Source: Eukaryota sp. TZLM1-RC (lineage: Eukaryota; Metamonada: BaSk clade). Taken from it: DNA of 64,000 bases. A program made the translations under genes and the position numbers. Below, piece after piece: positions 31,262 through 40,818 of the stretch. How positions within the stretch are numbered: position 1 is the stretch's first letter; each line of letters begins with the position of its first letter. The notes below the pieces were generated by a model, which was not told where the DNA came from, searched no databases, and saw only the letters and a program-made list of their open reading frames with translations. Location of the stretch: contig JAUPSS010000002.1 in the NCBI GenBank assembly GCA_040285825.1, positions 2,666,001 through 2,730,000 of the forward strand. Direction: 5' to 3'.

Positions 31262-31620
31262 AGGTATTATGGACAAAATCTTGTTCAGACCAAATCCATA
31301 GCAATTACCACAAGCAGTGAGTGCCAATGTATGATGAACACCTACACTACAAGAAACAATGTTAGAGAAGAAGGGTAACTGGAAATTCTTTCTACCAGTA
31401 GCATGAGGAGGAAAATATCGGGAGAGAACACCAGGTGTTGGAGCGAATTCTGGCGAATTCTGTGAGATGGTACAGATAAGGCAAGAAAATCGTGAAGAGG
31501 GAGGAAGAATACACCGCCAAATCTATCCTCAAAACCAACAAAGAAACGTTCTTTAGACAAAGAAGTATCGTGGACTAATCTGTTGATGATGCTGAGAGCG
31601 TCTTTCATGAGTTACATAGA
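31262..31620 (-). pseudogene. Possible RCC1-repeat protein relic
   Basis: In one frame the minus strand reads VGVHHTLALTACGNCYGFGLN, close to the RCC1 blade consensus (G..H.LALT..G.VY.WG.N). A neighbouring frame upstream (31342-31608) carries RFFVGFEDRFGG. The pieces are in different frames with no full blade repeats around them, so this is at most a fragment. Confidence 0.35.
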
Positions 31621-31684
31621 GTTGAAATTCCAGAAACTTTTACAAAGGATACCTAGTTTATGAACCTAGTTTATGAAGTGAGGG

Positions 31685-31825
31685 GAAAGTGTGGGAATAG
31701 TGAAAACCTCCCAAAACCAAGTTGAGGGTTAAAAACCTCCCAGAACAGGCAACCAGAAGTCGAAAATGGGGTGACAAGTGTAAAATTTGATAGATGAGCT
31801 CTTTATTCTCACTACATGACAAACA
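31685..31825 (-). repeat. Interspersed repeat, copy 2
   Basis: Reverse complement match (about 85 percent) to 19155-19300, with the same open frame preserved. It ends close to the start of the Fanzor copy. Confidence 0.6.
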
Positions 31826-31840
31826 TTCACTCTGTGTCAC

Positions 31841-33777
31841 GTGTATTCACTCGGTCTTGTGCACTTTTTTTTGAACTCGCTGCTGACCCCTGCAGCGGTG
31901 CAACAAATTCGGACTGACCTTCCTGTGGTCACCGAGATTTGTCATGAAGCTTCTTTATTGCTTCAATCTTTTCTTCTAAATTTTCCGTTGGCATCAAGAG
32001 CTTTAGTGGAACAGGATGTATGGTATCTGTTTATGACCGTCATCACCACTGGTTCTTTTCCAAAGCCTTCCACATCTAAAGGCCAACGCCAATTACTCCA
32101 TATCTTTTACAATGGATTTCTTCCTGAATGCCCACAAGACAGGTCTCTTGTTGCTGTGTGGGAAAATTCTTTAGTGCCTTACAGAAATTCATTCAATCTT
32201 TTCCTCAATGATTGGCTGCAGTCCCAGAACTGTAATTTTATCAATAGAAAAGGGCTTTCTCCTTACCTTGCTTGTCGGGCTCGTCAATTGGCCTCCAACG
32301 TGAAGACAAGTTTACCCAAAATTTGTCAATCCTGGACAAAATACTTTATTCGTGCTCATTGTAGAGCCCTGAATAAAACAAATGTCTTTGCAAATAATAT
32401 TCTTTCACTTTTGCCAGATGAACTACTAGCCCAACCCGAGGAAGTAGTAGTTGATTCTGTTCTTGAATACCTCATCAATTTCAATTTGAATAATTCAAGA
32501 GAAAGATTTTTTTTATTGAATGCATGTAGGTTTATCTTGAATCTCCTCCAAAGATTTCCTACCACTGCCTCCCTACTGTCCTCACATGATAAAATCACTT
32601 TTCATCAAAGGAAATTGGTGAGCTTTTTCTCTTCAATCTTAAAATTTCACAATACTTACTCACTTTCTTTTCTCATATGCATTGCTGGAAGAATTTAGAA
32701 TAATACCTTTAGCTTCTCATAAAGGTTCTAAATTTATTGAGGTACCTTCACAAATTTTCCACTCTGTGAAAAAAATTTCCAATTATTGAAGGATCATCTT
32801 CCAAAACAAAGTTTATCAAAAATACATGTCTGAAACGAATATTCAAACAATGTCCTTATCAAAAATTCAATATCAACAGAAAAAGTTTGAAAAATAGATT
32901 TAACAAAATTTTATTGAAAACTAATGGTAATGAACTGCTTTTGACCTTTGAAGGTAAAAATAATGACTCAGAAAACACAGATGAGCTGGATGAACCACCG
33001 AAAAAGAAAAAGAAGATCAAAAATGAAATGAAAAGTGACCCTAATGCCAACAAAACCAGAGAAACACAGTTGAAGGGTACTAAAAAAATTCCCCGTCGAA
33101 GACGTAGACATCCAGTCGAAATTTTACCTGAAAGCCCCCTTATCGGCGTTGATCTTGGCCAATCAAGATTATGTGGTTACTTCTTAAATGATAATCAATG
33201 TGGAGTTATCCCTTGTCCAACTGGCAGAAGATACATGACAAAACCTTCACCCAGTAAACACTCTCCCAACCAATATTCCGTTCAAAATTTCAACCAATAT
33301 TTGAACCATTGGAATTTGGTCAGGAGGAAAGTGTATTTGGAAAGTAATCGCCAGAAATGGAAAATAATTAAATTTGATAACCGCAGACGAAAAGAGAGAC
33401 GGTTCAGAGAGAGTCTCAACAAATTTCAAAGGCTGGCTGGACATCCTGAAAAACTCTATCTTGCTGTGGGTTCTGCTAATTTCCCTTCTCATTGCCGAAA
33501 AGTCAATCGATATGGATCAGCAAGGGCTTTCAGAAAATGGTTGTGTTATCAAAAGGACGTGAAGCACTTGTCAACCAGTGAATTTAATACAAGCAAAATG
33601 TCAAGTTGTTGCATGGCCGAGAATATTCAAGCAGGCTCATGGCAGATGCGTATTTGTACTGAGTGTCAAATAGTATATGACAGAGATATTTCCGCTGCAA
33701 AAAATATTCAAATTAAGAAGAAAGCAGAATTGTGGCCGGAAAGATACATTTGCCCAGAAGCTCTGTTGAGAAGATGA
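31841..33777 (+). pseudogene. Fanzor nuclease, copy A (longest copy, frame broken mid-gene)
   Basis: Two frames, 31841-32698 (helical N-terminal region) and 32887-33777 (RuvC and zinc-ribbon region, 296 aa). The second contains RuvC-I Asp89 in LIGVDLGQSRLCG and the block AVGSANFPS. RuvC-II Glu232 follows in TSEFNTSKMSSCC, with ribbon cysteines 241/242 and 257/260, and RuvC-III Asp267 in YDRDISAAKNI. All three catalytic acids are therefore present. A Lys/Arg-rich segment (38-76) precedes RuvC-I. Compared with copy B, copy A has lost one base near 32597 and one near 32695, and gained 12 bp near 32743 and one A near 32770, which break the frame. The family comprises RNA-guided DNA nucleases related to TnpB. 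Confidence 0.88.
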
Positions 33778-34052
33778 ATGGGGAACCTGAGCATACAGAA
33801 ACAAAAACTTTTGAGACAGATCTACAAATGCCCTAGTAGCATTTGGTAGATCCACTTAGATACATCAAGTCGCGAGGCTTTGTTCTGTGAAAACAGTAGG
33901 TGTATTTAAGTGAGGTAGCCCATTGATGAAGATCATGATTGTCTTTGTCAAATGATGCTACATGTCTCTTACAGCCTGTGAGTAGACACTGAGGGAGTTG
34001 AAAACAGGAGTGAATTTCACAGGGGAATGCATGATAAGTGAAATTCACAGTA
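33778..34052 (+). ncRNA. Conserved 3' non-coding region of Fanzor copy A: candidate guide RNA and right end
   Basis: From the Fanzor stop to 34052 this non-coding stretch is about 98 percent identical to the corresponding region of copy B. Homology stops abruptly after CACAGTA. The last 40 nt hold a perfect inverted repeat, GTGAATTTCAC (34010-34020) and GTGAAATTCAC (34038-34048), around a 17-nt loop. In TnpB and Fanzor systems the guide RNA is usually encoded just 3' of the nuclease and overlaps the element end. Assignment as RNA is inference; recent shared ancestry alone could explain the identity. Confidence 0.4.
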
Positions 34053-34136
34053 TGGAGAAAATCTTCTCAAAAACTCAGTCCCTCAACATTGGTGTAAAAA
34101 GGACACTTATTTCATTGTTATAGATAATATCTGTAG
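34053..34136 (+). promoter_or_regulatory. Shared upstream motif, copy at BROX
   Basis: Matches the minus strand of 17929-18017 over about 85 nt and the 61335-61381 segment over about 45 nt. It starts exactly where Fanzor copy A ends and finishes one base before the BROX ATG. GTGTAAAAAGGACAC...GTTATAG is 32 nt with GT...AG ends, the same size as the two proven introns. Confidence 0.6.
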
Positions 34137-34137
34137 A

Positions 34138-35211
34138 ATGATATACTTATTTCGACACCCTTCAACAAAAACCTTGCGTTTTGAAAAGGCCATCCAATCG
34201 AATAAAGAGTTCAAAGGTACCCTAACTGAAATCAGCACAATTCGGGATGGTTTAGTCAGAATCTTACACGATCGACGTCCTGCAGCTGAGATTCTTCAAA
34301 ATATCGATGCTTATCTACCACATCTGGAGGCTATCATGGTCTCATTGAACGCTGAATCTGCCCCTTCTACCACTCGTCATCTATCCCCCACTTGGACCTC
34401 TTGTGTAATGAAGAAATCCCTTCAGTGCTCTATTCAGTCTCTTGCCTACGAAGCAGTCATGGTATACACCCTCCTCGCCTATGCTACCAGCGTTCAAGCT
34501 CATCTAGAACTGTTTGAAGCACACAAGGGAGGAACGTTTGAAATGACACTCCCCTCTGCAGCCAAACTTCTTCTCCGTTCTGCTGGTATTATTAAATCGC
34601 TTGCTCCTCACTACACTTCTCTCTTCAAACTTCCACTTGAACGACCTGTAGAATGTCTTTCTACCTTTGGCGAAGCTTTGATTGCCCTGTTTGAAGCAGA
34701 AGCACAAGCATTAATTGTAGAGAAAGCTGTTAGTGATAAGTCGCCTTTAGTTATCGCCAAGCTTTGTTTTGGTGTTTTTGACAAATGCAATGCTGCACTC
34801 TCTATCTTAAAATCAATGACCTCTGATTATTCTGATTTATCCCCAGATTTTGTTGTTTTTATTGAGGAATTGGGTAATTTTTATCGAGCCAAAGGATTAC
34901 GAAATCAAGCAATGAAAATGTTTAGCAATGACAAGGCCGGAGAAGCTGTTGGTTTACTGAGAGCAGCACGTGATCATATCAATCACATCACGTCACCTCC
35001 TGGGTCAAGAGCTCCTTACTTTGCAGAGATTTTCCAAAATGAAGTAAAAGAAATTGAAAATTTATTGGAGAGATATAATTCTGAATTGACTCTGGTTTAT
35101 TTTCAGTCAGTTGTTCCTATTGAAAATATCATATTAGAAGAATCTTTTGTCATTGTTGAACCTATTGAGTATAAGACTGTTGAACCTGAATTTCAGTCAA
35201 TTCCTGTTTAG
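34138..35211 (+). CDS. BRO1-domain protein, BROX-like
   Basis: 357 aa, essentially one BRO1 domain (boomerang-shaped helical fold that binds ESCRT-III CHMP4/Snf7). Alignable segments with animal BROX are the start (MIYLFRHPSTK), the middle helix block with EAEAQALIVEKAVSDKSPLV, the NDKAGEAVGLLRAAR segment, and the end LVYFQSVVP...VEPIEY. Animal BROX ends in a CAAX box; this protein ends FQSIPV and lacks one, so membrane anchoring by a lipid is not expected. It probably acts in ESCRT-dependent membrane or nuclear envelope remodelling. No intron in the coding region. Confidence 0.85.
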   Translation: MIYLFRHPSTKTLRFEKAIQSNKEFKGTLTEISTIRDGLVRILHDRRPAAEILQNIDAYLPHLEAIMVSLNAESAPSTTRHLSPTWTSCVMKKSLQCSIQSLAYEAVMVYTLLAYATSVQAHLELFEAHKGGTFEMTLPSAAKLLLRSAGIIKSLAPHYTSLFKLPLERPVECLSTFGEALIALFEAEAQALIVEKAVSDKSPLVIAKLCFGVFDKCNAALSILKSMTSDYSDLSPDFVVFIEELGNFYRAKGLRNQAMKMFSNDKAGEAVGLLRAARDHINHITSPPGSRAPYFAEIFQNEVKEIENLLERYNSELTLVYFQSVVPIENIILEESFVIVEPIEYKTVEPEFQSIPV

Positions 35212-35693
35212 ACGTCTTTATTTGTTGTGTACATAATAACTTTATTAAATAAAGAATATCGGTTTTTGATTGCTTTTTAATTTCCCTCAATCATTTCTTT
35301 TCCTTTTTAGTTTTGGCTTTCACAAAATCTTGTGTCAAATTTTTTTCCTCATCCTGTAGCATTTGAGCATTTCTCCATTTTTTCAGAGCCTTTGAAAAAC
35401 CTTTTTTGTAAGTACTAAACTTGATCACTAAAAGTAATTTGGAGTGATGTAAGATTGGACAATTAATGATCTTGTAAAGATCACTGCTTTATATTCTTAA
35501 ATCTTTGTGAATGTAAATCATTTTATTTATTAAATAATTAAAATTCTATAAATCAAACAATGTGCAGCTTAAACCAGTAATTAACACTGTGAGGACCAAT
35601 CTTGATGATGGAGTATCAATTCAACTCTAATGTAAGTACTAATTTGAAGGAACATAATTCTTCCCTGCACTAAAAACCGAGTTTGATTGCACA
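35212..35693. other. Intergenic, nothing recognised
   Basis: A/T-rich DNA holding the BROX 3' region (AATAAAG near 35250) and the short upstream region of the next gene. Confidence 0.4.
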
Positions 35694-36476
35694 ATGAGTT
35701 CAACTCCTCCACTGAAACAGGTACGGTCTGATCAGTCAGAGTCTTCCAGTGTTATCTCTTCAACAACTCCCCCACTAGATGCCTCCGATACTGTTATTTA
35801 CGATCCTACACGAGCTGATGCTGACGTACCGATTATAGTAGATGCAAGCTCTCAAGAACCGTTGCTTAATTCAGGTGGACATCCACTGCAACAACCATTA
35901 CCATTAACTCTTCGTAAACGCAAAGCGTCTTCAAGAACAATACCACCAAAAGAGGATGTTCAAACAAAGCCACAAACAAAGCCAAAAACTCCATCATCGA
36001 CATCCACAATAACTACCCCAAAGGCTCCAACAAAATCCAGAGGGAAGAGCTCAACTGGTAAACGAGAAGGTCTTGAAGAAACCACACAAAGAATCCTTCG
36101 CTTGGCCCAGGTCAAAGGTTCAGTGCTTTTCAAAGATCTACATAATATTTTGGATATTGATTATCGTCGTGCTTATGATATCCTCAACATTCTACAAACT
36201 ACCCCTCTCATCCATAAAGGAAGCACCAAGGTAGATGGACAGTATCCTTTTACTTGGTGTGAAGGAACACCTTTACCAGAAGCAATAGAGATTGACACGT
36301 TAAATGATGATTTGACTAACTTAAACACCTCATTACACAATTCATTGATCAGGTGTCATCGAATGGAATTACTATTGGCTAATGGTGAAGATTGCGATTT
36401 GGAAGGTTTGTTTACGGAATTTTTGGATGAGGAGCTTCCATCTGAATTACAAGAGTTGTATACATCTTTAATTTAA
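35694..36476 (+). CDS. E2F/DP-like winged-helix protein
   Basis: 260 aa. Residues 1-122 are disordered, Ser/Thr/Pro-rich and basic toward the end. Residues about 124-190 form a winged-helix candidate: RILRLAQVKGSVLFKDLHNI, then DIDYRRAYDILNIL. The last segment is close to the E2F recognition helix RR.YDI.NVL, in which Arg-Arg contacts DNA. Residues 205-260 are leucine-spaced (LTNLNTSLHNSLIR) and acidic and could dimerise. E2F/DP factors control S-phase genes. The short length and lack of a clear second wing leave other winged-helix families possible. Confidence 0.5.
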   Translation: MSSTPPLKQVRSDQSESSSVISSTTPPLDASDTVIYDPTRADADVPIIVDASSQEPLLNSGGHPLQQPLPLTLRKRKASSRTIPPKEDVQTKPQTKPKTPSSTSTITTPKAPTKSRGKSSTGKREGLEETTQRILRLAQVKGSVLFKDLHNILDIDYRRAYDILNILQTTPLIHKGSTKVDGQYPFTWCEGTPLPEAIEIDTLNDDLTNLNTSLHNSLIRCHRMELLLANGEDCDLEGLFTEFLDEELPSELQELYTSLI

Positions 36477-36884
36477 CTTTTCTGTATTGTATTTATTATT
36501 TTCTTTGTTATCTCTTGTATTTTTTTCTCTTTTTATTTCTTTATCTATGCTTTAACTATTTTGTTTTTGCATCTTTGATTATCCTCAGTTGCTAAACAAA
36601 AGCTCTTGATCAAATACAATTGATGAATTCAAAGTTTGTGATAACACTGCTTCAAACATCCCAAAAACCATTATTATCTTTTAAAAGAGAATTGTTTTAT
36701 TAATACTTCACTAATCGATCTCATTATTGATTGGCGCAAGCTACAAATAATTAATTAACAATTAGTCTTGTGGTTGCTAACTTGAAAATTAAATTTATCG
36801 AAGTTGGCTCAATAAATTCATAATGGACAATTCTACTACATGAGGTTACCAAATCTCATTACACTAAAAGCAGTCATGCTTTTT
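36477..36884. other. Intergenic, nothing recognised
   Basis: T-rich 3' region of the preceding gene, followed by A/T-rich DNA. No frame of interest. Confidence 0.4.
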
Positions 36885-37405
36885 TTGAAGTTTTAGGATT
36901 TATTCCAAGAATGCAAACAAGATTACTATAAACAACAACAATGCAAAGCAATATTCTAGATAAGTGATCACTGACAAAATGAAGGTAGATTCTCACTATT
37001 TACGGGTTAATGAGCACGTACATTGTGAAACTCAGTAATACTTAAAAGTATTGAGTTAAAATAACGTGGTAGAGCCTTAAAGAGTGAGAAAACAATTCTG
37101 TTCTTCCAAATAAGTTGATCAAAAGAACGTCCTGAGTCTTTTAAGAAACTGCCTAAATCATTCAAGAAAGATAGTCCTTCCCTGCCTAAAGTACCAAAAA
37201 TAGAAATTCCAATTGGAACAAAAACAATGTTTCTGCCACGTTGTTTGTTCAAACGTACAAGTAAATCATTATACTTCGAGTGCTTGCTCCTTTCCGCATT
37301 CTTGAGGGTTGATTCAATGTCCGAAGACGAAGACAACTTCCAAGGAGAAACAGTTGTACAATCAATAATTAATTCCTGGCCGCTACGCCAAGCACATTGC
37401 TTTTT
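36885..37405 (-). mobile_element. 5'-truncated non-LTR fragment, subfamily B, copy 2
   Basis: Minus-strand frame 37007-37336 plus flanks closely matches 1248-1760 of copy 1 (KHSKYNDLL, FGTLGREGLSFLNDL, SFDQLIWKNRIVFSLFKALP), including the 3' tail to GGAATAAA. It begins inside the endonuclease domain (from the GCTTGGCGTAGCGG segment), immediately after the poly(A)-like tail of the subfamily C copy, so it is a nested or serial insertion. Confidence 0.8.
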
Positions 37406-37424
37406 TTTGCAAACTTTTGAAATT

Positions 37425-38220
37425 TATTTTCAACGCTAACAAAACATTAAACAAAAAACTAGAACTCAATATCCTCAATACACGCATCAACATCATCAAA
37501 TCTTTTTAGCGCGCGATTTTCATACTCTTTGCCTAATTGTAACAGTGCTTTGGTCAACATTTCTGGAATTGCTTTAAGAATACTGAAAACAATTCTATTG
37601 TGCCAGAAATTGAAATTCAATTCTTTTCCTGCTCTTTCTTTTATTAAACTTCTGAAACCTTCAAGAAATTTAATGCCAGATATTCCAATGTTACCAAAAA
37701 GAGAAACAGCAAATGGAACCAACTGATACTTGACATGCTCAACACGTCCTAGCTGAGATAAGGGTTCATTGTACTTTTTGATTTTGCTCTTTTCAGCAAA
37801 GCAAAGTGGAGTTTCATCTCTTTTAGCAAAATCAATTGCTGAGTCTTTACAAACATCAACAGTAACAACATCAACAACTTTAATAACACCATCAGACGCA
37901 GGGGTAATTAAATCAGCACGGCGTTTCCCAAAAGTATTTTCATCTTCATTTTCAGATGACAACCTTCGCACAAGTGGTTCAACAAAAGCTTCAATGTGAT
38001 GGCTTTTGCACATAGCGTATAGTTGGTCTCTAACAGCATCGTGAACAACTGAGCGATATGTAATATTAAATTTGCAATTAAATAAATGATTCAGATTAAT
38101 GAGCTGACCACAACGACAAATCAAATCATTTGGCACACTACATGGCCACAGAAAACACCTCATCCTGAAGGCAGTTGTCCATTGATGATCATTTAATAAT
38201 AGACCATATACATTTGGCAG
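37425..38220 (-). mobile_element. 5'-truncated non-LTR retrotransposon, subfamily C, copy 1
   Basis: Intact frame 37459-38163 (234 aa), recognisable up to about 38220. The knuckle is CRCGQLINLNHLFNC, then VVHDAVRDQLYAMCKS, VEPLVRRLSS, and the endonuclease core GKRRADLITP, then D in IKVVDVVTVDV. The KKYNEPLSQLGRVEHVKYQL segment and C-terminal CIEDIEF follow. About two-thirds identical to the 60.3-kb copy. Its 3' end is A-rich. The intact frame in a truncated copy is consistent with a recent insertion or with selection. Confidence 0.8.
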
Positions 38221-38599
38221 TCATGCAGTCACGCTTGGAACATGACTCTTCAATATTTAATTGACTTCACTTTTCTCAGTTTTTCTATTTATTTCGATTT
38301 TCACCTCACTTTAATCACACAATCAGCAATTTACAATATTTTGATCAGAATATAGAAAACACTGTACCTGGCGATTCTAAGGTCTTAAAGTGTGTCTCAT
38401 TAGACACACATCTTTCAACTTTTTTTCACTTTTTTCAATGTTGTGTGACCATGGGGTTTGAGACAGTGTAATCAATGCAAAACCTTCGGGATTCGAGATA
38501 CTAATTCTGCTCAATAATCTGATGTTGGCTGAAGACATTCTGGATGGAAACAGGTGGAAGAGAGAGATCAGAGGTGTTTAAGAGACAACACCCAAGCCT
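38221..38599. other. Intergenic, nothing recognised
   Basis: No gene. A small direct duplication of AGACACAC-like sequence occurs near 38390-38410. Confidence 0.35.
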
Positions 38600-38762
38600 G
38601 GTTTGAGACAACAGTCTCAAACCAATGTTATTGAACCCACTGATGAAAGCCTGAAAGATGTTGATAAGGATTCTGGAGGTGCTGGTATACCTATGAGTCC
38701 GATTCAAGAACCTGATCTCAATACATTATCACGAGTAGCGAATGCGAAAGTCGAGAAACAAT
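38600..38762 (+). repeat. Dispersed GIPMSP-coding repeat, copy 1
   Basis: Matches 49615-49775 (about 80 percent), both encoding AGIPMSP...PDLNTLS followed by VA.AK.E. It ends where the subfamily A target duplication begins. Probably part of an unrecognised mobile-element ORF. Confidence 0.6.
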
Positions 38763-38776
38763 GTATATTAACTCAA

Positions 38777-38999
38777 TTTATTGAATTTGCACACTTGATT
38801 AAATTAAATCATAACTAATGGGACGACTATCATTAAACCAAGATTTCCTCTACAAAATCTTGATTTGCTTGCTGTCTAGCTAAAGCTTCTCTAATTCGAT
38901 TGAAAAACCGCGGTAATCTATTAATAATGGCAAATTGAATCCGAGAACGCCATAAAAAAATATCAAATCTTTTCATTGTTTTTTCTTTCACCATTTTTT
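38777..38999 (-). mobile_element. 5'-truncated subfamily A non-LTR insertion with target duplication
   Basis: 223 bp matching the last 223 bp of the 40.8-kb copy with two differences, in the opposite orientation. It is flanked by GTATATTAACTCAA (38763-38776) and GTATATTAACTTAA (39000-39013), a 14-bp target duplication with one mismatch. Shared 3' end, 5' truncation and target duplication together show target-primed insertion. Confidence 0.85.
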
Positions 39000-39015
39000 G
39001 TATATTAACTTAAAC

Positions 39016-39290
39016 TACTGTGAATTTCACTTATCATGCATTCCCCTGTGAAATTCACTCCTGTTTTCAACTCCCTCAGTGTCTACTCACAGGCTGTAAG
39101 AGACATGTAGCATCATTTGACAAAGACAATCATGATCTTCATCAATGGGCTACCTCACTTAAATACACCTACTGCTTTCACAGAACAAAGCCTCGCGACT
39201 TGATGTATCTAAGTGGATCTACCAAATTCTACTAAGGCATTTGTAGATCGGTCTCAAAAGTTTTTGTTTCTGTATGCTCAGGTTCCCCAT
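39016..39290 (-). ncRNA. Conserved 3' non-coding region of Fanzor copy B: candidate guide RNA and right end
   Basis: Counterpart of 33778-34052; four differences were counted by eye in about 270 nt. It holds the same terminal inverted repeat (GTGAATTTCAC...GTGAAATTCAC), and homology stops after CACAGTA. Flanking DNA beyond this point differs from copy A, which fixes the boundary. Assignment as RNA is inference. Confidence 0.4.
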
Positions 39291-40818
39291 TCATCTTCTC
39301 AACAGAGCTTCTGGGCAAATGTATCTTTCCGGCCACAATTCCGCTTTCTTCTTAATTTGAATATTTTTTGCAGCGGAAATATCTCTGTCATATACTATTT
39401 GACACTCAGTACAAATACGCATCTGCCATGATCCTGCTTGAATATTCTCGGCCATGCAACAACTTGACATTTTGCTTGTATTAAATTCACTGGTTGACAA
39501 GTGCTTCACGTCCTTTTGATAACACAACCATTTTCTGAAAGCCCTTGCTGATCCATATTGATTGGCCTTTCGGCAATGAGAAGGGAAATTAGCAGAACCC
39601 ACAGCAAGATAGAGTTTTTCAGGATGTCCAGCCAGCCTTTGAAATTTGTTGAGACTCTCTCTGAACCGTCTCTCTTTTCGTCTGCGGTTATCAAATTTAA
39701 TTATTTTCCATTTCTGGCGATTACTTTCCAAATACACTTTCCTCCTGACCAAATTCCAATGGTTCAAATATTGGTTGAAATTTTGAACGGAATATTGGTT
39801 GGGAGAGTGTTTACTGGGTGAAGGTTTTGTCATGTATCTTCTGCCAGTTGGACAAGGGATAACTCCACATTGATTATCATTTAAGAAGTAACCACATAAT
39901 CTTGATTGGCCAAGATCAACGCCGATAAGGGGGCTTTCAGGTAAAATTTCGACTGGATGTCTACGTCTTCGACGGGGCATTTTTTTAGTACCCTTCAACT
40001 GTGTTTCTCTGGTTTTGTTGGCATTAGGGTCACTTTTCATTTCATTTTTTGATCTTCTTTTCTTTTTCGGTGGTTCATCCAGCTCATCTGTGTTTTCTGA
40101 TTCATTATTTTTACCTTCAAAGGTCAAAAGCAGTTCATTACCATTAGTTTTCAATAAAATTTTGTTAAATCTATTTTTCAAACTTTTTCTGTTGATATTG
40201 AATTTTTGATAAGGACATTGTTTGAATATTCGTTTCAGACATGTATTTTTGATAAACTTTGTTTTGGAAGATGATCCTTCAATAATTGGAAATTTTTTCA
40301 CAGAGTGGAAAACCTCAATAAATTTAGAACCTTTATGAGAAGCTAAAGGTATTATTCTAAATTTCTTCCAGCAATGCATATGAGAAAAGAAAGTGAGTAA
40401 GTATTGTCAAATTTTAAGATTGAAGAGAAAAAGCTCACCAATTTCCTTTGATGAAAAAGTGATTTTATCATGTGAGGACAGTAGGGAGGCAGTGGTAGGA
40501 AATCTTTGGAGGAGATTCAAGATAAACCTACATGCATTCAATAAAAAAAATCTTTCTCTTGAATTATTCAAATTGAAATTGATGAGGTATTCAAGAACAG
40601 AATCAACTACTACTTCCTCGGGTTGGGCTAGTAGTTCATCTGGCAAAAGTGAAAGAATATTATTTGCAAAGACATTTGTTTTATTCAGGGCTCTACAATG
40701 AGCACGAATAAAGTGTTTTGTCCAGGATTGACAAATTTTGGGTAAACTTGTCTTCACGTTGGAGGCCAATTGACGAGCCCGACAAGCAAGGTAAGGAGAA
40801 AGCCCTTTTCTATTGATA
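39291..40818 (-). pseudogene. Fanzor nuclease, copy B (5'-truncated, one in-frame stop)
   Basis: Frame 39291-40379 (362 aa) plus 40407-40769 in the same frame, separated by a TGA at 40407-40409 where copy A has TCA. The catalytic acids are all present (LIGVDLGQSRLCG, TSEFNTSKMSSCC, YDRDISAAKNI), as are the ribbon cysteines. Homology with copy A begins at 40818 (32239 in A), so about 400 bp of N-terminal coding DNA is missing, and a subfamily A retrotransposon abuts it. Overall identity to copy A is very high. Each copy is broken at different sites, so the parent was intact recently. Confidence 0.88.

Noticed and set aside
31342-31608. DUF504-type domain suggested by FVGFEDRFGG and PSHRIR
   Set aside because: The following conserved VWDR-like block is missing and the neighbouring frame looks RCC1-like; too weak to name.
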